Positions 36,908 through 45,130 of a DNA stretch of 64,000 bases are shown piece after piece. How positions within the stretch are numbered: the first letter of the stretch is position 1; each line of letters starts with the position of its first letter. Location: positions 45,322 to 109,321 of IMG/VR virus record IMGVR_UViG_3300032893_000012. The stretch is one strand, 5' to 3'. Made by a program: the position numbers and the translations under genes. The notes beneath the pieces were generated by a model, which worked only from the letters and a program-made list of their open reading frames with translations, was not told the DNA's origin and searched no databases. The DNA comes from a virus.

Positions 36908-38487
36908 GTGTGCTTCCTCACTTCACGCATGGCCCAGAGGAGCTTCTCGAGCTCCGCATCGTCGAGCTCGCACTTGCCGAGTACATACGAATCCCAGAGC
37001 CGCGCCTCCGCGAGCTTCGCCACCTCCCAGTCCCCCGCAGCTACCGCCGGCAGGAGCAAGTTGCCGATCGGCGCGCCTGGGTTCTCGCGCACGCCAACGT
37101 AGTTCATGATCATCTGGGCATAATCGCCCGGATACCAGTTGAAGAGATCGGGTCGACGCGCGTGCACGAGCGCCATGATCTGCTCGTCGGCGTGTCCGTA
37201 ACCCGCCTCGAGCGCACGCACGAATTGCTCCTCCATGAGGGTCGAGACTTCGTGCATCGAAGCCCGATCGCCCGTGTAGAACCCGCTGCAGAACGTGCAG
37301 CCGCCGCAGGAGGACGCCGGATCAGCGCATCCCCCCTTCCCGTAGAATGCCGCGAGATCCGTCGGCGGGGGCTGGTAGCCGATGCGGCAGGTCGAGAAAC
37401 CGTGTCGCCGGCAAGCGAGCGCGTCGTCCAAGTACATGATGTTCCGGATCCCCATCCGCTCGACGCAGATGTTGATCCAGGCGTAGAACGGCGCCTCCGT
37501 CACGTCGATCGCGTGCTTCAACATCGCCGAGCGCGCCATACAGAAGAGGTAGTAGGACGCCGTGTTTCGGCGATCCCGCGCGCACTGGTGAGCGCCGTGG
37601 CGGTTCTCCCAGATTCGCTCTCGATGCTCGTAGAGAGGAAAATCCGAGAACCGTTGACAGACGACCATCGTTCTCGAGTGGAGAAACTGAGGACGCTTCC
37701 GCCACACGGCTTCTTCGAACTCCGGCTCCGTGAAGACAACGAGATCGTGCTCAGCGGCGAGCGTTCCGCTCGAGTGCTCCTCGAGATACCACGACGGCGG
37801 CCGCGACGAGAGCTCGGGGTTAGCGTCCGGTTCCTTCGTGAGGTCGAAGTATCCGGTGACGAGCGTCCAACCGGAAAGGTCCTCCGAGCTTGGCGCCTCG
37901 TTGAAGTAGATACCTTCTCGACCGTTGATGGAAACGAGTCCCGTTCCCGACCAGTGGCCAACGCTCGTAAGATCGATCTTCTGCCGGCGTGGGATTTGGT
38001 ACCAGACCTTCTCGCGGAGAGCCTTGAAATGCCAAACGTCGTCGAGAAGGACGATGCCCCGATAGCCGTTGTTTTGAAGCCACGAGAGGAACTCCGCTTC
38101 TCGCGTCCCCTCGTGCGGGTCGATGTCGAGGAGGATGAGCGGGCTCTTGAGGAGCTCTTCCCGAATGCGCTCGCGACCCTCGGGAGCCACGATGTCCCGG
38201 ATGAACCGGAGGATGTTCGGTTTTCGGTCGACGATCGGCGGGGCGTTGTCGGCTACGTCGTAGGTCACGACGGTGTTCTCCGGGTTGTAGGAGAGCGCGA
38301 TCGCGGAGGCGCCCCGGTGCGTCCCAATATCGAAGATCGTCCCCGACACCTTCGTCGAGAGGTAGGCGAGGAGCCGGTAGTGCTCGCGTCCGGCAGGCGC
38401 GTAGAACTCGGGGTTGTCGCGCGCGAAGGGGCGGAGTTCTTCGAGGGAGAAGCAGCGGACGTCGTCGGCGATGATTCGGAGGGTCAT
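36904..38487 (-). CDS. Methyltransferase fused to HtrL/YibB-like domain
   Basis: The 527-aa protein has two parts. Residues about 30-215 form a class I methyltransferase-like domain (GTIFDIGTHRGAS, ILLDIDPHEGTRE, GIVLLDDVWH). Residues about 225-430 begin LVTGYFDLTK and continue with LVVFTEP and PFYAWINICVERMG, the order seen in the HtrL/YibB-like transferase at 33759. A later Cys-rich loop (CADPASSCGGCTFCSGF) may bind zinc. ATG 38487 overlaps the previous stop (ATGA). It is probably a bifunctional glycan-modifying enzyme. Confidence 0.65.
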   Translation of the reverse strand: MTLRIIADDVRCFSLEELRPFARDNPEFYAPAGREHYRLLAYLSTKVSGTIFDIGTHRGASAIALSYNPENTVVTYDVADNAPPIVDRKPNILRFIRDIVAPEGRERIREELLKSPLILLDIDPHEGTREAEFLSWLQNNGYRGIVLLDDVWHFKALREKVWYQIPRRQKIDLTSVGHWSGTGLVSINGREGIYFNEAPSSEDLSGWTLVTGYFDLTKEPDANPELSSRPPSWYLEEHSSGTLAAEHDLVVFTEPEFEEAVWRKRPQFLHSRTMVVCQRFSDFPLYEHRERIWENRHGAHQCARDRRNTASYYLFCMARSAMLKHAIDVTEAPFYAWINICVERMGIRNIMYLDDALACRRHGFSTCRIGYQPPPTDLAAFYGKGGCADPASSCGGCTFCSGFYTGDRASMHEVSTLMEEQFVRALEAGYGHADEQIMALVHARRPDLFNWYPGDYAQMIMNYVGVRENPGAPIGNLLLPAVAAGDWEVAKLAEARLWDSYVLGKCELDDAELEKLLWAMREVRKHT

Positions 38488-38864
38488 AACGGCAGGATCT
38501 CCGCCCAGTGCGTGGGCCATTCCTTCAGTCCGCAAGAGAAGTCCACCGTGTGAGCGAACCAGATGCTCCCATCTTTCGTTCCCTCGTACCTCTTCGGCGT
38601 CCAATTGACGACCCGCACTGCACCGTCCTTCCAGCGCCCCAGGACAACTTTCCCGGGTTCTGGCTCTCGCTCCTCGACGGCTACCCACGATTCTACAGAA
38701 CCGCCAATTCTGTGGAGTTCGACGACGACGAACCCATCGTCTTCCTTGCCGTCGTCAGTAAGAGCCAACCCGTGCGGCTCGAGGAGTTCTGCAACGCCGT
38801 CGATCACATCCTCGATGTGCGAGCGATGACCAAACTCAACTGAGCCCAATAGTTTCTTGCTCAT
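38484..38864 (-). CDS. Unrecognised protein (126 aa)
   Basis: A mixed alpha/beta protein without signal or membrane segment, lying between two glycan-enzyme genes with ATGA overlaps at both ends, so it is clearly part of the operon. Function unknown. Confidence 0.6.
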   Translation of the reverse strand: MSKKLLGSVEFGHRSHIEDVIDGVAELLEPHGLALTDDGKEDDGFVVVELHRIGGSVESWVAVEEREPEPGKVVLGRWKDGAVRVVNWTPKRYEGTKDGSIWFAHTVDFSCGLKEWPTHWAEILPL

Positions 38865-41011
38865 GAAGTCCGACCTTTCATCTCAAGCTGCTCAGCATCG
38901 TCCGGCGAAAACACGATGAACCGCGCCTCACGATCCTCGAAGCTGTAGGTCACCAGCATGTCGTCACCAACAGGAACAAGTCCGGCAGCGTACTCAATCC
39001 CCTGATGGTCGAAGGTGAATACGCGACTCGCTTCCGTGATCTGGCCATCCTCCTCCGAGAAGAAGCGATGGAAGTACACGTTCCGATCCTCGACAACCTT
39101 GCCGTTCTCCTCGCGGTAGTGATTGATCCGCTCGTGTACGAGCCCGCAACCGTTGTCTGAGTCGAACGCCCCACCTCGCCACATCCCCGCCGACATCGGT
39201 GGCCATGTGCGGATCCGTTCGGTGCACTGCCCTGTCTCGAGATCGATCTCGAGCACGACGAAAGGATCGTATGAGTAGATGAGCTCGAGGCGCCCTTTGT
39301 TGCTCCGTGGAACCCAGTTCTTTTCGCAGTCGGTTGCCTTGTCGTACTTGAGATCCGTAAGGTGCATGACATCGAGCCCGTCGCTCGACAGACACCCGAG
39401 CACGACCCGTGGCCCCCGTGGGGGGTGCCCGTCGAACGTAGTCGCGGTGAACCAGATCTGACCCTGGTGCAAACACCAACGCTGGTCCTCGAGCCCTCGA
39501 ATCTGGTCGTGTGCGCGCCAACCGTTCCAGAGCCCGTTCTGGATACCTACCCGCTGCGTACCAAGAAACTCCTGCTTCGAGAAGTCGGCCGAAAGCCTAA
39601 CGACGGCCGTCTTCGTACGAATGACTCGATCCGGATCGCGCGACTCGTACCACCGCCCTCGCTCCTGCGAGTAGTTCACGAGACGTACGCCCACGAGGAA
39701 TCCGTCGCCACTTCGCACGATCGTCGGCGTCGACGGCGCCCAACGACCTCCCTCGAGCACCTCTTCAGGGATCTCGAAGATGCCGCGGTGTTTCGCCTTC
39801 ACCGCCGGTGGCGTGTAGAAGCCGGCCGTTCGAAGGACGAAGTCTTGAAACCCTGCTCCGCGCTCGCGCGCGTACGCGAGGCGGTCGCATGCCGCGAGAC
39901 CGCCTTCGAGATCGCCTACGTAGTACGACGCGATTGCAATTTCTTCGTTCGCCTTCGCCGTGCGCGCACTCTCATCTACGAAGAGCCGATCCTTCGAAGG
40001 AGGAAGACTCGATGCAGTCTTCGCAAAGAGAAGCGTGAGTGCATTCTTGCCCATCAGGCGGAAGTGCTTCGCGATCTCTGCCGGCACCTCAGGCCGCCCC
40101 GGACGATAGTTGTAAGCGTCGAGCAAGATCTCGATGCCAGGGCCTGGCTTACCAGTAAGGCGCGTGAGGTGGAGCTCGGTGAGCCCCTGCTTGTACCTCG
40201 AGAACCACCGCTCCTCGTCCCAATCGCCGGCGTCGTAACGCTTCTGATAGAACTCAGACGCCGTCCGAAAACGCCCGATGGCGATTTCTGGACGCTTCAA
40301 CTCTTCGGCGCGCTGCGCCCAGTGGTAGTGGCTTTCAGCAAGGTAGAAAAGCGCACGCACGCTTGACGGATCGTCTTCTAGATCCTTCACCAGGAGCTCG
40401 ATGTCGCGCTCGTGTTTGCGTCCGTGTTCACCGCCATCGTTTTGATCATCAATCCAGACGCCGTCGAACCGGATCGGGAAGACGTCGGGGAACGGAGCCC
40501 AGTGTTCGTGGGTTCTTCCGACACAACGCCAGTCATGATCCAGTCGGATGAGCCGAACATTTTCGTACACCAGTGCTCCGCTCCGCTGATCGAGGCAATA
40601 GACCGGGTACACGAGTCTCTCCCGAAACTTAGGATCATCGACCCTGAGCACCATGTCCGCGTCAACGAGGAGTAGGTAAGTGTTCGTTCCGTCGAAATGA
40701 AATTCGCGGAGCGCATGTCGGCGAGCTGCCTGCGCCGCACGAGTGCGGTTGTACCCGAAGTCCCGCCATGGCTCGCGTACAACGTGGGCACCGTGTTCAC
40801 GGGCGATCTCTTCGGTCCGATCGCGACCGTTGACGGAGACGACCATCAGGTCGACGTGAGGCGAAACAGACGCGAGGCAACGCCCGATGACCCGCTCCTC
40901 GTTGCCGGCGATCATCGACAGAACGATCCTGGGCGTGCGGACGGCGTGTCTGGAAACTTCAACTAGCGGGTGAGTCAACAGATCCTCTCCTTCATGGTGC
41001 CGGTTCGACAC
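38861..41011 (-). CDS. GT2 glycosyltransferase with helical and propeller domains
   Basis: Residues about 27-220 are a GT2 domain: IVLSMIAGNEERVIGRCL, the DADM DxD motif (117-120), GRTHEHW and WIDDQNDGG. Residues about 225-390 are helical and TPR-like (LFYLAESHYHWAQRAEEL). Residues about 430-710 are a beta-propeller matching the protein at 35350. The enzyme probably extends a surface glycan, with the propeller holding the substrate. GTG 41011 is the likely start and overlaps the previous gene by 20 bp. Confidence 0.8.
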   Translation of the reverse strand: MSNRHHEGEDLLTHPLVEVSRHAVRTPRIVLSMIAGNEERVIGRCLASVSPHVDLMVVSVNGRDRTEEIAREHGAHVVREPWRDFGYNRTRAAQAARRHALREFHFDGTNTYLLLVDADMVLRVDDPKFRERLVYPVYCLDQRSGALVYENVRLIRLDHDWRCVGRTHEHWAPFPDVFPIRFDGVWIDDQNDGGEHGRKHERDIELLVKDLEDDPSSVRALFYLAESHYHWAQRAEELKRPEIAIGRFRTASEFYQKRYDAGDWDEERWFSRYKQGLTELHLTRLTGKPGPGIEILLDAYNYRPGRPEVPAEIAKHFRLMGKNALTLLFAKTASSLPPSKDRLFVDESARTAKANEEIAIASYYVGDLEGGLAACDRLAYARERGAGFQDFVLRTAGFYTPPAVKAKHRGIFEIPEEVLEGGRWAPSTPTIVRSGDGFLVGVRLVNYSQERGRWYESRDPDRVIRTKTAVVRLSADFSKQEFLGTQRVGIQNGLWNGWRAHDQIRGLEDQRWCLHQGQIWFTATTFDGHPPRGPRVVLGCLSSDGLDVMHLTDLKYDKATDCEKNWVPRSNKGRLELIYSYDPFVVLEIDLETGQCTERIRTWPPMSAGMWRGGAFDSDNGCGLVHERINHYREENGKVVEDRNVYFHRFFSEEDGQITEASRVFTFDHQGIEYAAGLVPVGDDMLVTYSFEDREARFIVFSPDDAEQLEMKGRTS

Positions 41012-41375
41012 TTTTCAGTCTAAACCACGACTCTCGACTGAGTATGTTCATGACATCTTCGGCGCGGTCGGACTGCACTGTGATGATCTGCACCTCTAAA
41101 CCAGTCGCTTGTAGATACGTTAAAAACGTATCTCCGAATGAGCGCAACACAGCTCTCTCGTCCATTTTCTCTGGAAAACGAATGGAGTACCACCGTTTTT
41201 CATCGGTGCTATCGAACACCTTCTTGTCGTTATGGTAACGGAACCGGTACATAGCCTCCCAATGGCTCGCTCCTGCGTCCTTCCACACTGCTGCCATCAC
41301 ATCGAACGGAACGTTCGTGGCGCAGGCGAAGTACCAGCGCGAAAAAAAGCGGCCGTCTCGAACTTCGATTGTCAT
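40992..41375 (-). CDS. Unrecognised protein (127 aa)
   Basis: A mixed alpha/beta protein with paired aromatic-rich strands (GRFFSRWYFACA, WEAMYRFRYH). No motif recognised. It is the first gene of, or just upstream of, the glycan operon and overlaps it by 20 bp. Confidence 0.6.
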   Translation of the reverse strand: MTIEVRDGRFFSRWYFACATNVPFDVMAAVWKDAGASHWEAMYRFRYHNDKKVFDSTDEKRWYSIRFPEKMDERAVLRSFGDTFLTYLQATGLEVQIITVQSDRAEDVMNILSRESWFRLKSVEPAP

Positions 41376-41378
41376 GTA

Positions 41379-41642
41379 TCATTGTCCTCGGATTCGCTTG
41401 GCAATACGATCCCGCGCCCGTTCAGAAGCCTCTAGCTGCCTACGAAGAACAGCGCGCTGCTCTAGAGATGATTCCATAATCAGGCGCCGCCGAGTGTCGC
41501 CGATGACCTCTTCGAGTTCTGTGAAGAGTTCCTCGTCAGTACGAGCAAGGGCGCGCTTCTTGAGATCGTCGTCGGATGACATAGGTGTGAAGCGTAGCTC
41601 GGCAGGAAGAATTGCGCGAACAGGAGTCGCCATCTTGGTCAT
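41379..41642 (-). CDS. Helical protein (87 aa)
   Basis: ATG 41642 overlaps the previous stop (ATGA). The last 60 residues are a charged amphipathic helix (ERDR-type). No family is recognised. Confidence 0.6.
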   Translation of the reverse strand: MTKMATPVRAILPAELRFTPMSSDDDLKKRALARTDEELFTELEEVIGDTRRRLIMESSLEQRAVLRRQLEASERARDRIAKRIRGQ

Positions 41643-41845
41643 ACCTGTATTCCTGACACTCTGCTCTCTCCCAAAATCCACCGGTGGATGGTGCGTCGAT
41701 CAACCCCGAGCGCAAGCGCCGCCTTGGACTTGTTGCCACGATGGAGCATCAGTACCGCTTTGACGTATCTTCGAAGAAGCTCATCGAGCGAGATGAGTCC
41801 CTCGTCGGTCGTGGCACATTGGTTGAGAATTTGGACTAGCGTCAC
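41639..41845 (-). CDS. Fis-type helix-turn-helix protein (68 aa)
   Basis: The segment LDELLRRYVKAVLMLHRGNKSKAALALGVDRRTIHRWI matches the Fis/NtrC C-terminal DNA-binding domain (two long helices, then GNKSxAAxxLGxxRxTxxR). There is no activation domain, as in Fis itself. GTG 41845 overlaps the previous stop (GTGA). A plausible regulator of this element's promoters. Confidence 0.75.
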   Translation of the reverse strand: MTLVQILNQCATTDEGLISLDELLRRYVKAVLMLHRGNKSKAALALGVDRRTIHRWILGESRVSGIQV

Positions 41846-42099
41846 AATTTTTTCCTGTATTCGAGAATGTCTCGAACTTGAATATCAAAGCGTTCGCTCA
41901 GAGCCATTGCGAACTGGAAGTCATGTTGAGTGGCGTCGGGAAAACCCAAGACACGAGATACATACGCCACTGCTTCAGTTTTGCTCTGACTGTTGACAGG
42001 TGGCATCGGAGCGTCCTCGACGGTCACGCTCCTGTAGCGGCCGTTTGGGCGGATGTTGACCTGGGCGGGGGGTGGAATACCGAGACGGGTGGCGGCCAT
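41842..42099 (-). CDS. Unrecognised protein (85 aa)
   Basis: Predicted mostly helical in its second half, soluble. It overlaps the Fis-like gene (GTGA) and is preceded immediately by the 75-aa gene. No family recognised. Confidence 0.55.
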   Translation of the reverse strand: MAATRLGIPPPAQVNIRPNGRYRSVTVEDAPMPPVNSQSKTEAVAYVSRVLGFPDATQHDFQFAMALSERFDIQVRDILEYRKKL

Positions 42100-42327
42100 C
42101 TACTTCGTTTCCATCAAGAGACGCTTCGCGAGTTCTTCTTTCGCCTTCTTAAGCCACAAATCCACTTTCCCTTGCTCTGTTGCGAGCAAGTGTGAAACGT
42201 AGGTCATAGATGCCTGTTGTCTTCCGGCACTCATGATTGCGTCAACAAGCCCGTCTGTTGTTAATTCGTCGGGTTGATCTGACCAGAATTCCAACCCTTT
42301 TATACATAGCTCATTAAGTGCGCCCAT
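42100..42327 (-). CDS. Helical protein (75 aa)
   Basis: A small helical soluble protein with basic C-terminus (KKAKEELAKRLL). Its stop directly abuts the start of the next gene. No family recognised. Confidence 0.55.
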   Translation of the reverse strand: MGALNELCIKGLEFWSDQPDELTTDGLVDAIMSAGRQQASMTYVSHLLATEQGKVDLWLKKAKEELAKRLLMETK

Positions 42328-42346
42328 TTTTTAACTCACAATGTCC

Positions 42347-42427
42347 TCATAGGATCACTCCCAATATACGTTCATCCTGCTTCGCTAGCGCGTGTTCGAT
42401 GGCGTCGCTCGCCTCACGAGGAGTCAT
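42347..42427 (-). CDS. Possible 26-aa peptide
   Basis: ATG 42427 overlaps the stop of the upstream gene (ATGA), and a 26-codon frame (MTPREASDAIEHALAKQDER...) ends at 42347. The coupling and coding-like composition support translation, but a product this small is uncertain. Confidence 0.4.
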   Translation of the reverse strand: MTPREASDAIEHALAKQDERILGVIL

Positions 42428-42621
42428 ACTTTTTCCGTCGTCGCTGAGCGGCACCAGGCTTCATAAACACGCACGGCGAGGACGCCGTATGGCGTCAGGT
42501 CGAACTCTTCGTCTTCTATGCGTATGAGCCCTCGTCGAGCGAGATCGTTGGCGTGCACCTAGGAGATCCCCTTCTTCGGAGGTATGAGCGCCGCGTAGTC
42601 GCGCGGAGAGAGAGATTTCAC
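42424..42621 (-). pseudogene. Small gene interrupted by in-frame TAG
   Basis: GTG 42621 (overlapping the previous stop, GTGA) opens MKSLSPRDYAALIPPKKGIS, then TAG at 42559-42561. The same frame continues at once with GTG (42558) for 44 codons (VHANDLARRGLIRIEDEEF...). Both parts together read as one winged-helix-like protein of 64 residues plus the TAG. Either the gene is broken, the TAG is read through, or two mini-genes are coupled. Stops elsewhere in the window use all three codons, so general recoding is unlikely. Confidence 0.45.
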
Positions 42622-42878
42622 TGGAGCACCATCATGAGCCAGCGCTCGACCTTGGTTACATCCTCGCCGTTGCGGAGTTTGGATGCGGCCTCCTCGATCG
42701 TTTCGGCTCGGATTATATCTCTGCGCGCGAGCGCCGGCCATTGTTGCGGCTCGACGTCTTTGACGCCTTCGACGTCTTCGTTCGATGCTGCCGGCGTTCG
42801 GGTGCGCTCGACGTGTCTCAACCCTAGCCATGTCACGAAAGACAGGAATGCAAGAACTGCGACCACAATCGTCATCAT
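42618..42878 (-). CDS. Small membrane protein (86 aa)
   Basis: MMTIVVAVLAFLSFVTWLGL is an N-terminal membrane anchor; the remaining 60 residues are acidic and helical. The ATG overlaps the previous stop. Confidence 0.65.
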   Translation of the reverse strand: MMTIVVAVLAFLSFVTWLGLRHVERTRTPAASNEDVEGVKDVEPQQWPALARRDIIRAETIEEAASKLRNGEDVTKVERWLMMVLQ

Positions 42879-43024
42879 CGAAACCTCCGAACGGCTCGGC
42901 GACACGCCGCTTGAGCTCCTTTTTTTCGGTCGTCCGTCATGGTGCTCAAAGCAGCGGCCACGTCTCCGACTGCAAACTCGATAGCTTCGAAGTCCGGGCC
43001 GTTGATCGGGATGCGGATCGTCAT
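42875..43024 (-). CDS. Small unrecognised protein (49 aa)
   Basis: ATG 43024 overlaps the previous stop (ATGA) and TGA 42875 overlaps the next ATG. The 49 residues begin MTIRIPINGPDFEAIEF and end basic (CRRAVRRFR). It sits exactly between two convincing genes. Confidence 0.55.
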   Translation of the reverse strand: MTIRIPINGPDFEAIEFAVGDVAAALSTMTDDRKKGAQAACRRAVRRFR

Positions 43025-43401
43025 GGCTGCTTTCCGAAGCGCGCTTCGTCGTACTTCCGGAGTACGCTCTGCGCGTCTTCGCCGGGCGACGCCGAAAGAA
43101 TGATGCCATTGAACGTTCCTCGCACCGTTTGCCAGAGGCGGTCCGAGTGGAACACCATGTCACTCGCGAATTGTCCGATATCACCGCCTAGCTCGAACCA
43201 GTCCGCGCGATTCTTCTCCATTTGCGCGACCTGTCGGTTGCGCCGCTCCTCGGTTCGGAGTTCCTGCTCGTACTTCTCAAGCTCCAGGCGGAAGGTTCGA
43301 GCCGCTTCTGAATTCGGGTATGGCTGGTCTTTGCTCCCCGTCATGCGCTGAAACGCCACGGTGAGCCGACCGATCCGGATGAGATGGTCCCTGGGAGTCA
43401 T
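43021..43401 (-). CDS. Helical protein (126 aa)
   Basis: ATG 43401 overlaps the previous stop (ATGA). The central part is coiled-coil (LELEKYEQELRTEERRNRQV). No family recognised. Confidence 0.6.
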   Translation of the reverse strand: MTPRDHLIRIGRLTVAFQRMTGSKDQPYPNSEAARTFRLELEKYEQELRTEERRNRQVAQMEKNRADWFELGGDIGQFASDMVFHSDRLWQTVRGTFNGIILSASPGEDAQSVLRKYDEARFGKQP

Positions 43402-43685
43402 GTTACCTTCTGGCGGAGCGGATCGACAGTTTCCCATCGTCCGTCTTCCGTCTCGTACGCGACGAAACAAGTCCAGCTATGTGGCCCGAAACGCGCCGCG
43501 ACGAACCGACACCTGATACCGACGCTCACGGCGAGCGCGATGACGAACAAGCAGGCATCGTCGGCGTCTACGACACCGGACCACCGGCGGTGAAGTTCGT
43601 CGACGAGCGCGCGCATCTTGGAGTTCCGGTCGGGTTCGCTGTCCGTCAGCTCTCGTGCGAGGCGACTGATGTAGTCGGCGTTCAT
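43398..43685 (-). CDS. Transglutaminase-fold protein without catalytic Cys
   Basis: The 95-aa sequence follows the transglutaminase-like order: a helix starting VVDADDACLFVIALAVSVGI, then RCRFVAARFG, HSWTCFVAYETEDGRWETVDPL. In active family members the first motif is GDCDD-type; here the Cys position is Ala (DADDA), while His (HSW) and Asp (VDP) remain. It resembles the extein of the intein-bearing protein at 5577-7208. It is probably an inactive relative that binds a partner or substrate. The fold assignment is by motif order only. Confidence 0.6.
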   Translation of the reverse strand: MNADYISRLARELTDSEPDRNSKMRALVDELHRRWSGVVDADDACLFVIALAVSVGIRCRFVAARFGPHSWTCFVAYETEDGRWETVDPLRQKVT

Positions 43686-43870
43686 TCTTCCTCACTCTCA
43701 CGCATATCGCGTGCGCCTGCCGCCGGCGTCGGTTCGAAGTCGAACTTGAGCTGAGCTCCGCACGCCGGACATTTTTCCGGTGTGTCGGATGGCTTGTCGA
43801 TCGGATGTGTGAGTCGGCACTCCCGACACCAGACTACGAGAGCCCCGATTGGACTGGTGGACACTTTCAT
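43682..43870 (-). CDS. Zinc-ribbon protein (62 aa)
   Basis: WCREC and CPACGAQ, 22 residues apart, form a classic zinc ribbon. ATG 43870 overlaps the previous stop (ATGA). The C-terminus is Pro- and Glu-rich. Confidence 0.65.
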   Translation of the reverse strand: MKVSTSPIGALVVWCRECRLTHPIDKPSDTPEKCPACGAQLKFDFEPTPAAGARDMRESEEE

Positions 43871-44022
43871 CGGAAACATCCCGCAAGAAGTACCAACGGC
43901 CACACCGCAACAACGAACAGGAAGTCGAAAATGGTCATCTCGCCGCAGTCGACTCGTTCGGTAAAGAGAACCGCAACGATGACGCCGAGGATGAGGTAGC
44001 CGGTGATGAGGAGGGCGGTCAC
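43867..44022 (-). CDS. Two-span membrane protein (51 aa)
   Basis: GTG 44022 overlaps the previous stop (GTGA). Two hydrophobic spans (ALLITGYLILGVIVAVLF and TIFDFLFVVAVWPLVLLAG) flank an acidic/basic loop. A holin-like size and layout, but no lysis cassette is adjacent. Confidence 0.6.
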   Translation of the reverse strand: MTALLITGYLILGVIVAVLFTERVDCGEMTIFDFLFVVAVWPLVLLAGCFR

Positions 44023-44171
44023 TGTATCTCCACACGCACCGAAACGATTTCGTGGTCCAAACTGGACGAGATGGGGCAACCGAAGTCGAGCAGCGTCGGA
44101 TGGCCGCGATGGGACCACGGGATTACCGCGACGAGCTCGTTACCGATCAGGAGGCCGTACCAGGTGGTCAT
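44019..44171 (-). CDS. Small unrecognised protein (50 aa)
   Basis: ATG 44171 overlaps the previous stop (ATGA), and its TGA overlaps the next GTG. The sequence begins MTTWYGLLIGNELVAVIPW and is beta-prone. The tight spacing supports it as a real gene. Confidence 0.55.
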   Translation of the reverse strand: MTTWYGLLIGNELVAVIPWSHRGHPTLLDFGCPISSSLDHEIVSVRVEIQ

Positions 44172-44551
44172 CGCCCTTCTGTCTCTTCTGCGAGTGCCTG
44201 CGGCTCATGAGCCCTCAACCGGCTTGCCCACTTCCGAGCGAACGCAGCCCGCTTCTCAGGGTGAATCGCGCACTCGGGGTTCGCGGCGATCTTGCGTAGC
44301 TCACGTCTCAGATCGAGGCCACGTCGGCGATAGGAACGCAGGATGGCTTGCAGGTTGTGTGCTGCTAACTCGCCGCTGGAGGGCTGTATACCAGCGTGCG
44401 CGCGCACGACGGTGTCAATCATATCGACCGCGGTCTCAACCATCGTCGACGTCGGACGAGGCTTCTTAAGCTTGCGCACCCAGCTCGGTAACGGCTGTCG
44501 TGAGCGATAGAACTCGAGATCGGTGTAGGTCGGAAAGGCCATAGTGTTCAC
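44168..44551 (-). CDS. Unrecognised basic protein (127 aa)
   Basis: GTG 44551 overlaps the rhomboid stop (GTGA); ATG 44542 is an alternative. The protein is helical and basic and rich in Arg. No family recognised. Confidence 0.55.
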   Translation of the reverse strand: MNTMAFPTYTDLEFYRSRQPLPSWVRKLKKPRPTSTMVETAVDMIDTVVRAHAGIQPSSGELAAHNLQAILRSYRRRGLDLRRELRKIAANPECAIHPEKRAAFARKWASRLRAHEPQALAEETEGR

Positions 44552-45096
44552 GCGAGCTCCGTGTTGAGGGCCTCGGGGGCAACTGCGCGCACGGTCCCGA
44601 CCGCGATGGCGCCAGTGAAAAGGCCGCCAAGATGGCAGCCAAACGAGGCGCTTTCGCTACCGCCGAAAAAGGCGAACCAGACATTGACCGCTCCGAAGGC
44701 GAGGACGAAACCGAGGAGTCGCGGCCTCAACACTCCGGCAACCGCGAGGAGCCCGAAGATCGCCCCACTGGCTCCGACCAGGGGCGTCGTGGTGTTCGGG
44801 TCAACCAGGTAGTGGACGCCGGCGCCGCCGAGTCCCGCGGCCGCGAAGAGGGCCAGGAGAGCGATGCTCCCGAGGGCTCCCTCGACGACACCGCCGAAAA
44901 CGATCAAGAAGGCCAGATTACCGGCCAGGTGTAACGCGCTCCCCGGATCGTGGAAAAACACGCTCGAAAGAGCTGTTCCGAGTTCCGCCTTGGCTGGAAC
45001 GAAGCCGTAGGCCCGGCAAAGTGCCATCCCGTCCCCGCCCAGCTCGAGGCCATAAATTCCAGCCATAACGACCGCCAGAAGAACCGTTGCTCTCAT
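44548..45096 (-). CDS. Rhomboid-family intramembrane serine protease
   Basis: The 182-aa protein has about six hydrophobic helices. HLAGN (residues 56-60) matches the conserved HxxxN motif, GASGAIFG (108-115) carries the catalytic Ser110, and CHLGG (154-158) carries His155. The Ser-His dyad is therefore intact. Rhomboids cut transmembrane segments of substrates inside membranes. It is first in the minus-strand run of small genes, several encoding single-span proteins that could be substrates. It is unusual in a virus-like genome and may process virion membrane proteins or host signals. Confidence 0.85.
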   Translation of the reverse strand: MRATVLLAVVMAGIYGLELGGDGMALCRAYGFVPAKAELGTALSSVFFHDPGSALHLAGNLAFLIVFGGVVEGALGSIALLALFAAAGLGGAGVHYLVDPNTTTPLVGASGAIFGLLAVAGVLRPRLLGFVLAFGAVNVWFAFFGGSESASFGCHLGGLFTGAIAVGTVRAVAPEALNTELA

Positions 45097-45130
45097 GTTG
45101 AGTCCTACGATGAGTACCCCGCCGGTCTTC

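Noticed and set aside
36910-38553. 547-codon plus-strand open frame opposite the methyltransferase/YibB-like gene
   Set aside because: It lies antisense to a gene with recognisable motifs and is an ordinary shadow frame of GC-rich coding DNA.
42559-42831. 90-codon Arg-rich minus frame overlapping the 86-aa membrane protein
   Set aside because: Its first two thirds are out of frame with a convincing gene; only its last 20 codons, from GTG 42621, are plausible and are reported with the TAG-interrupted gene.
43867-44051. Holin/lysis cassette around the two-span 51-aa protein
   Set aside because: No endolysin or spanin is adjacent; the lysozyme-like gene is 18 kb away, so lysis function is not claimed.
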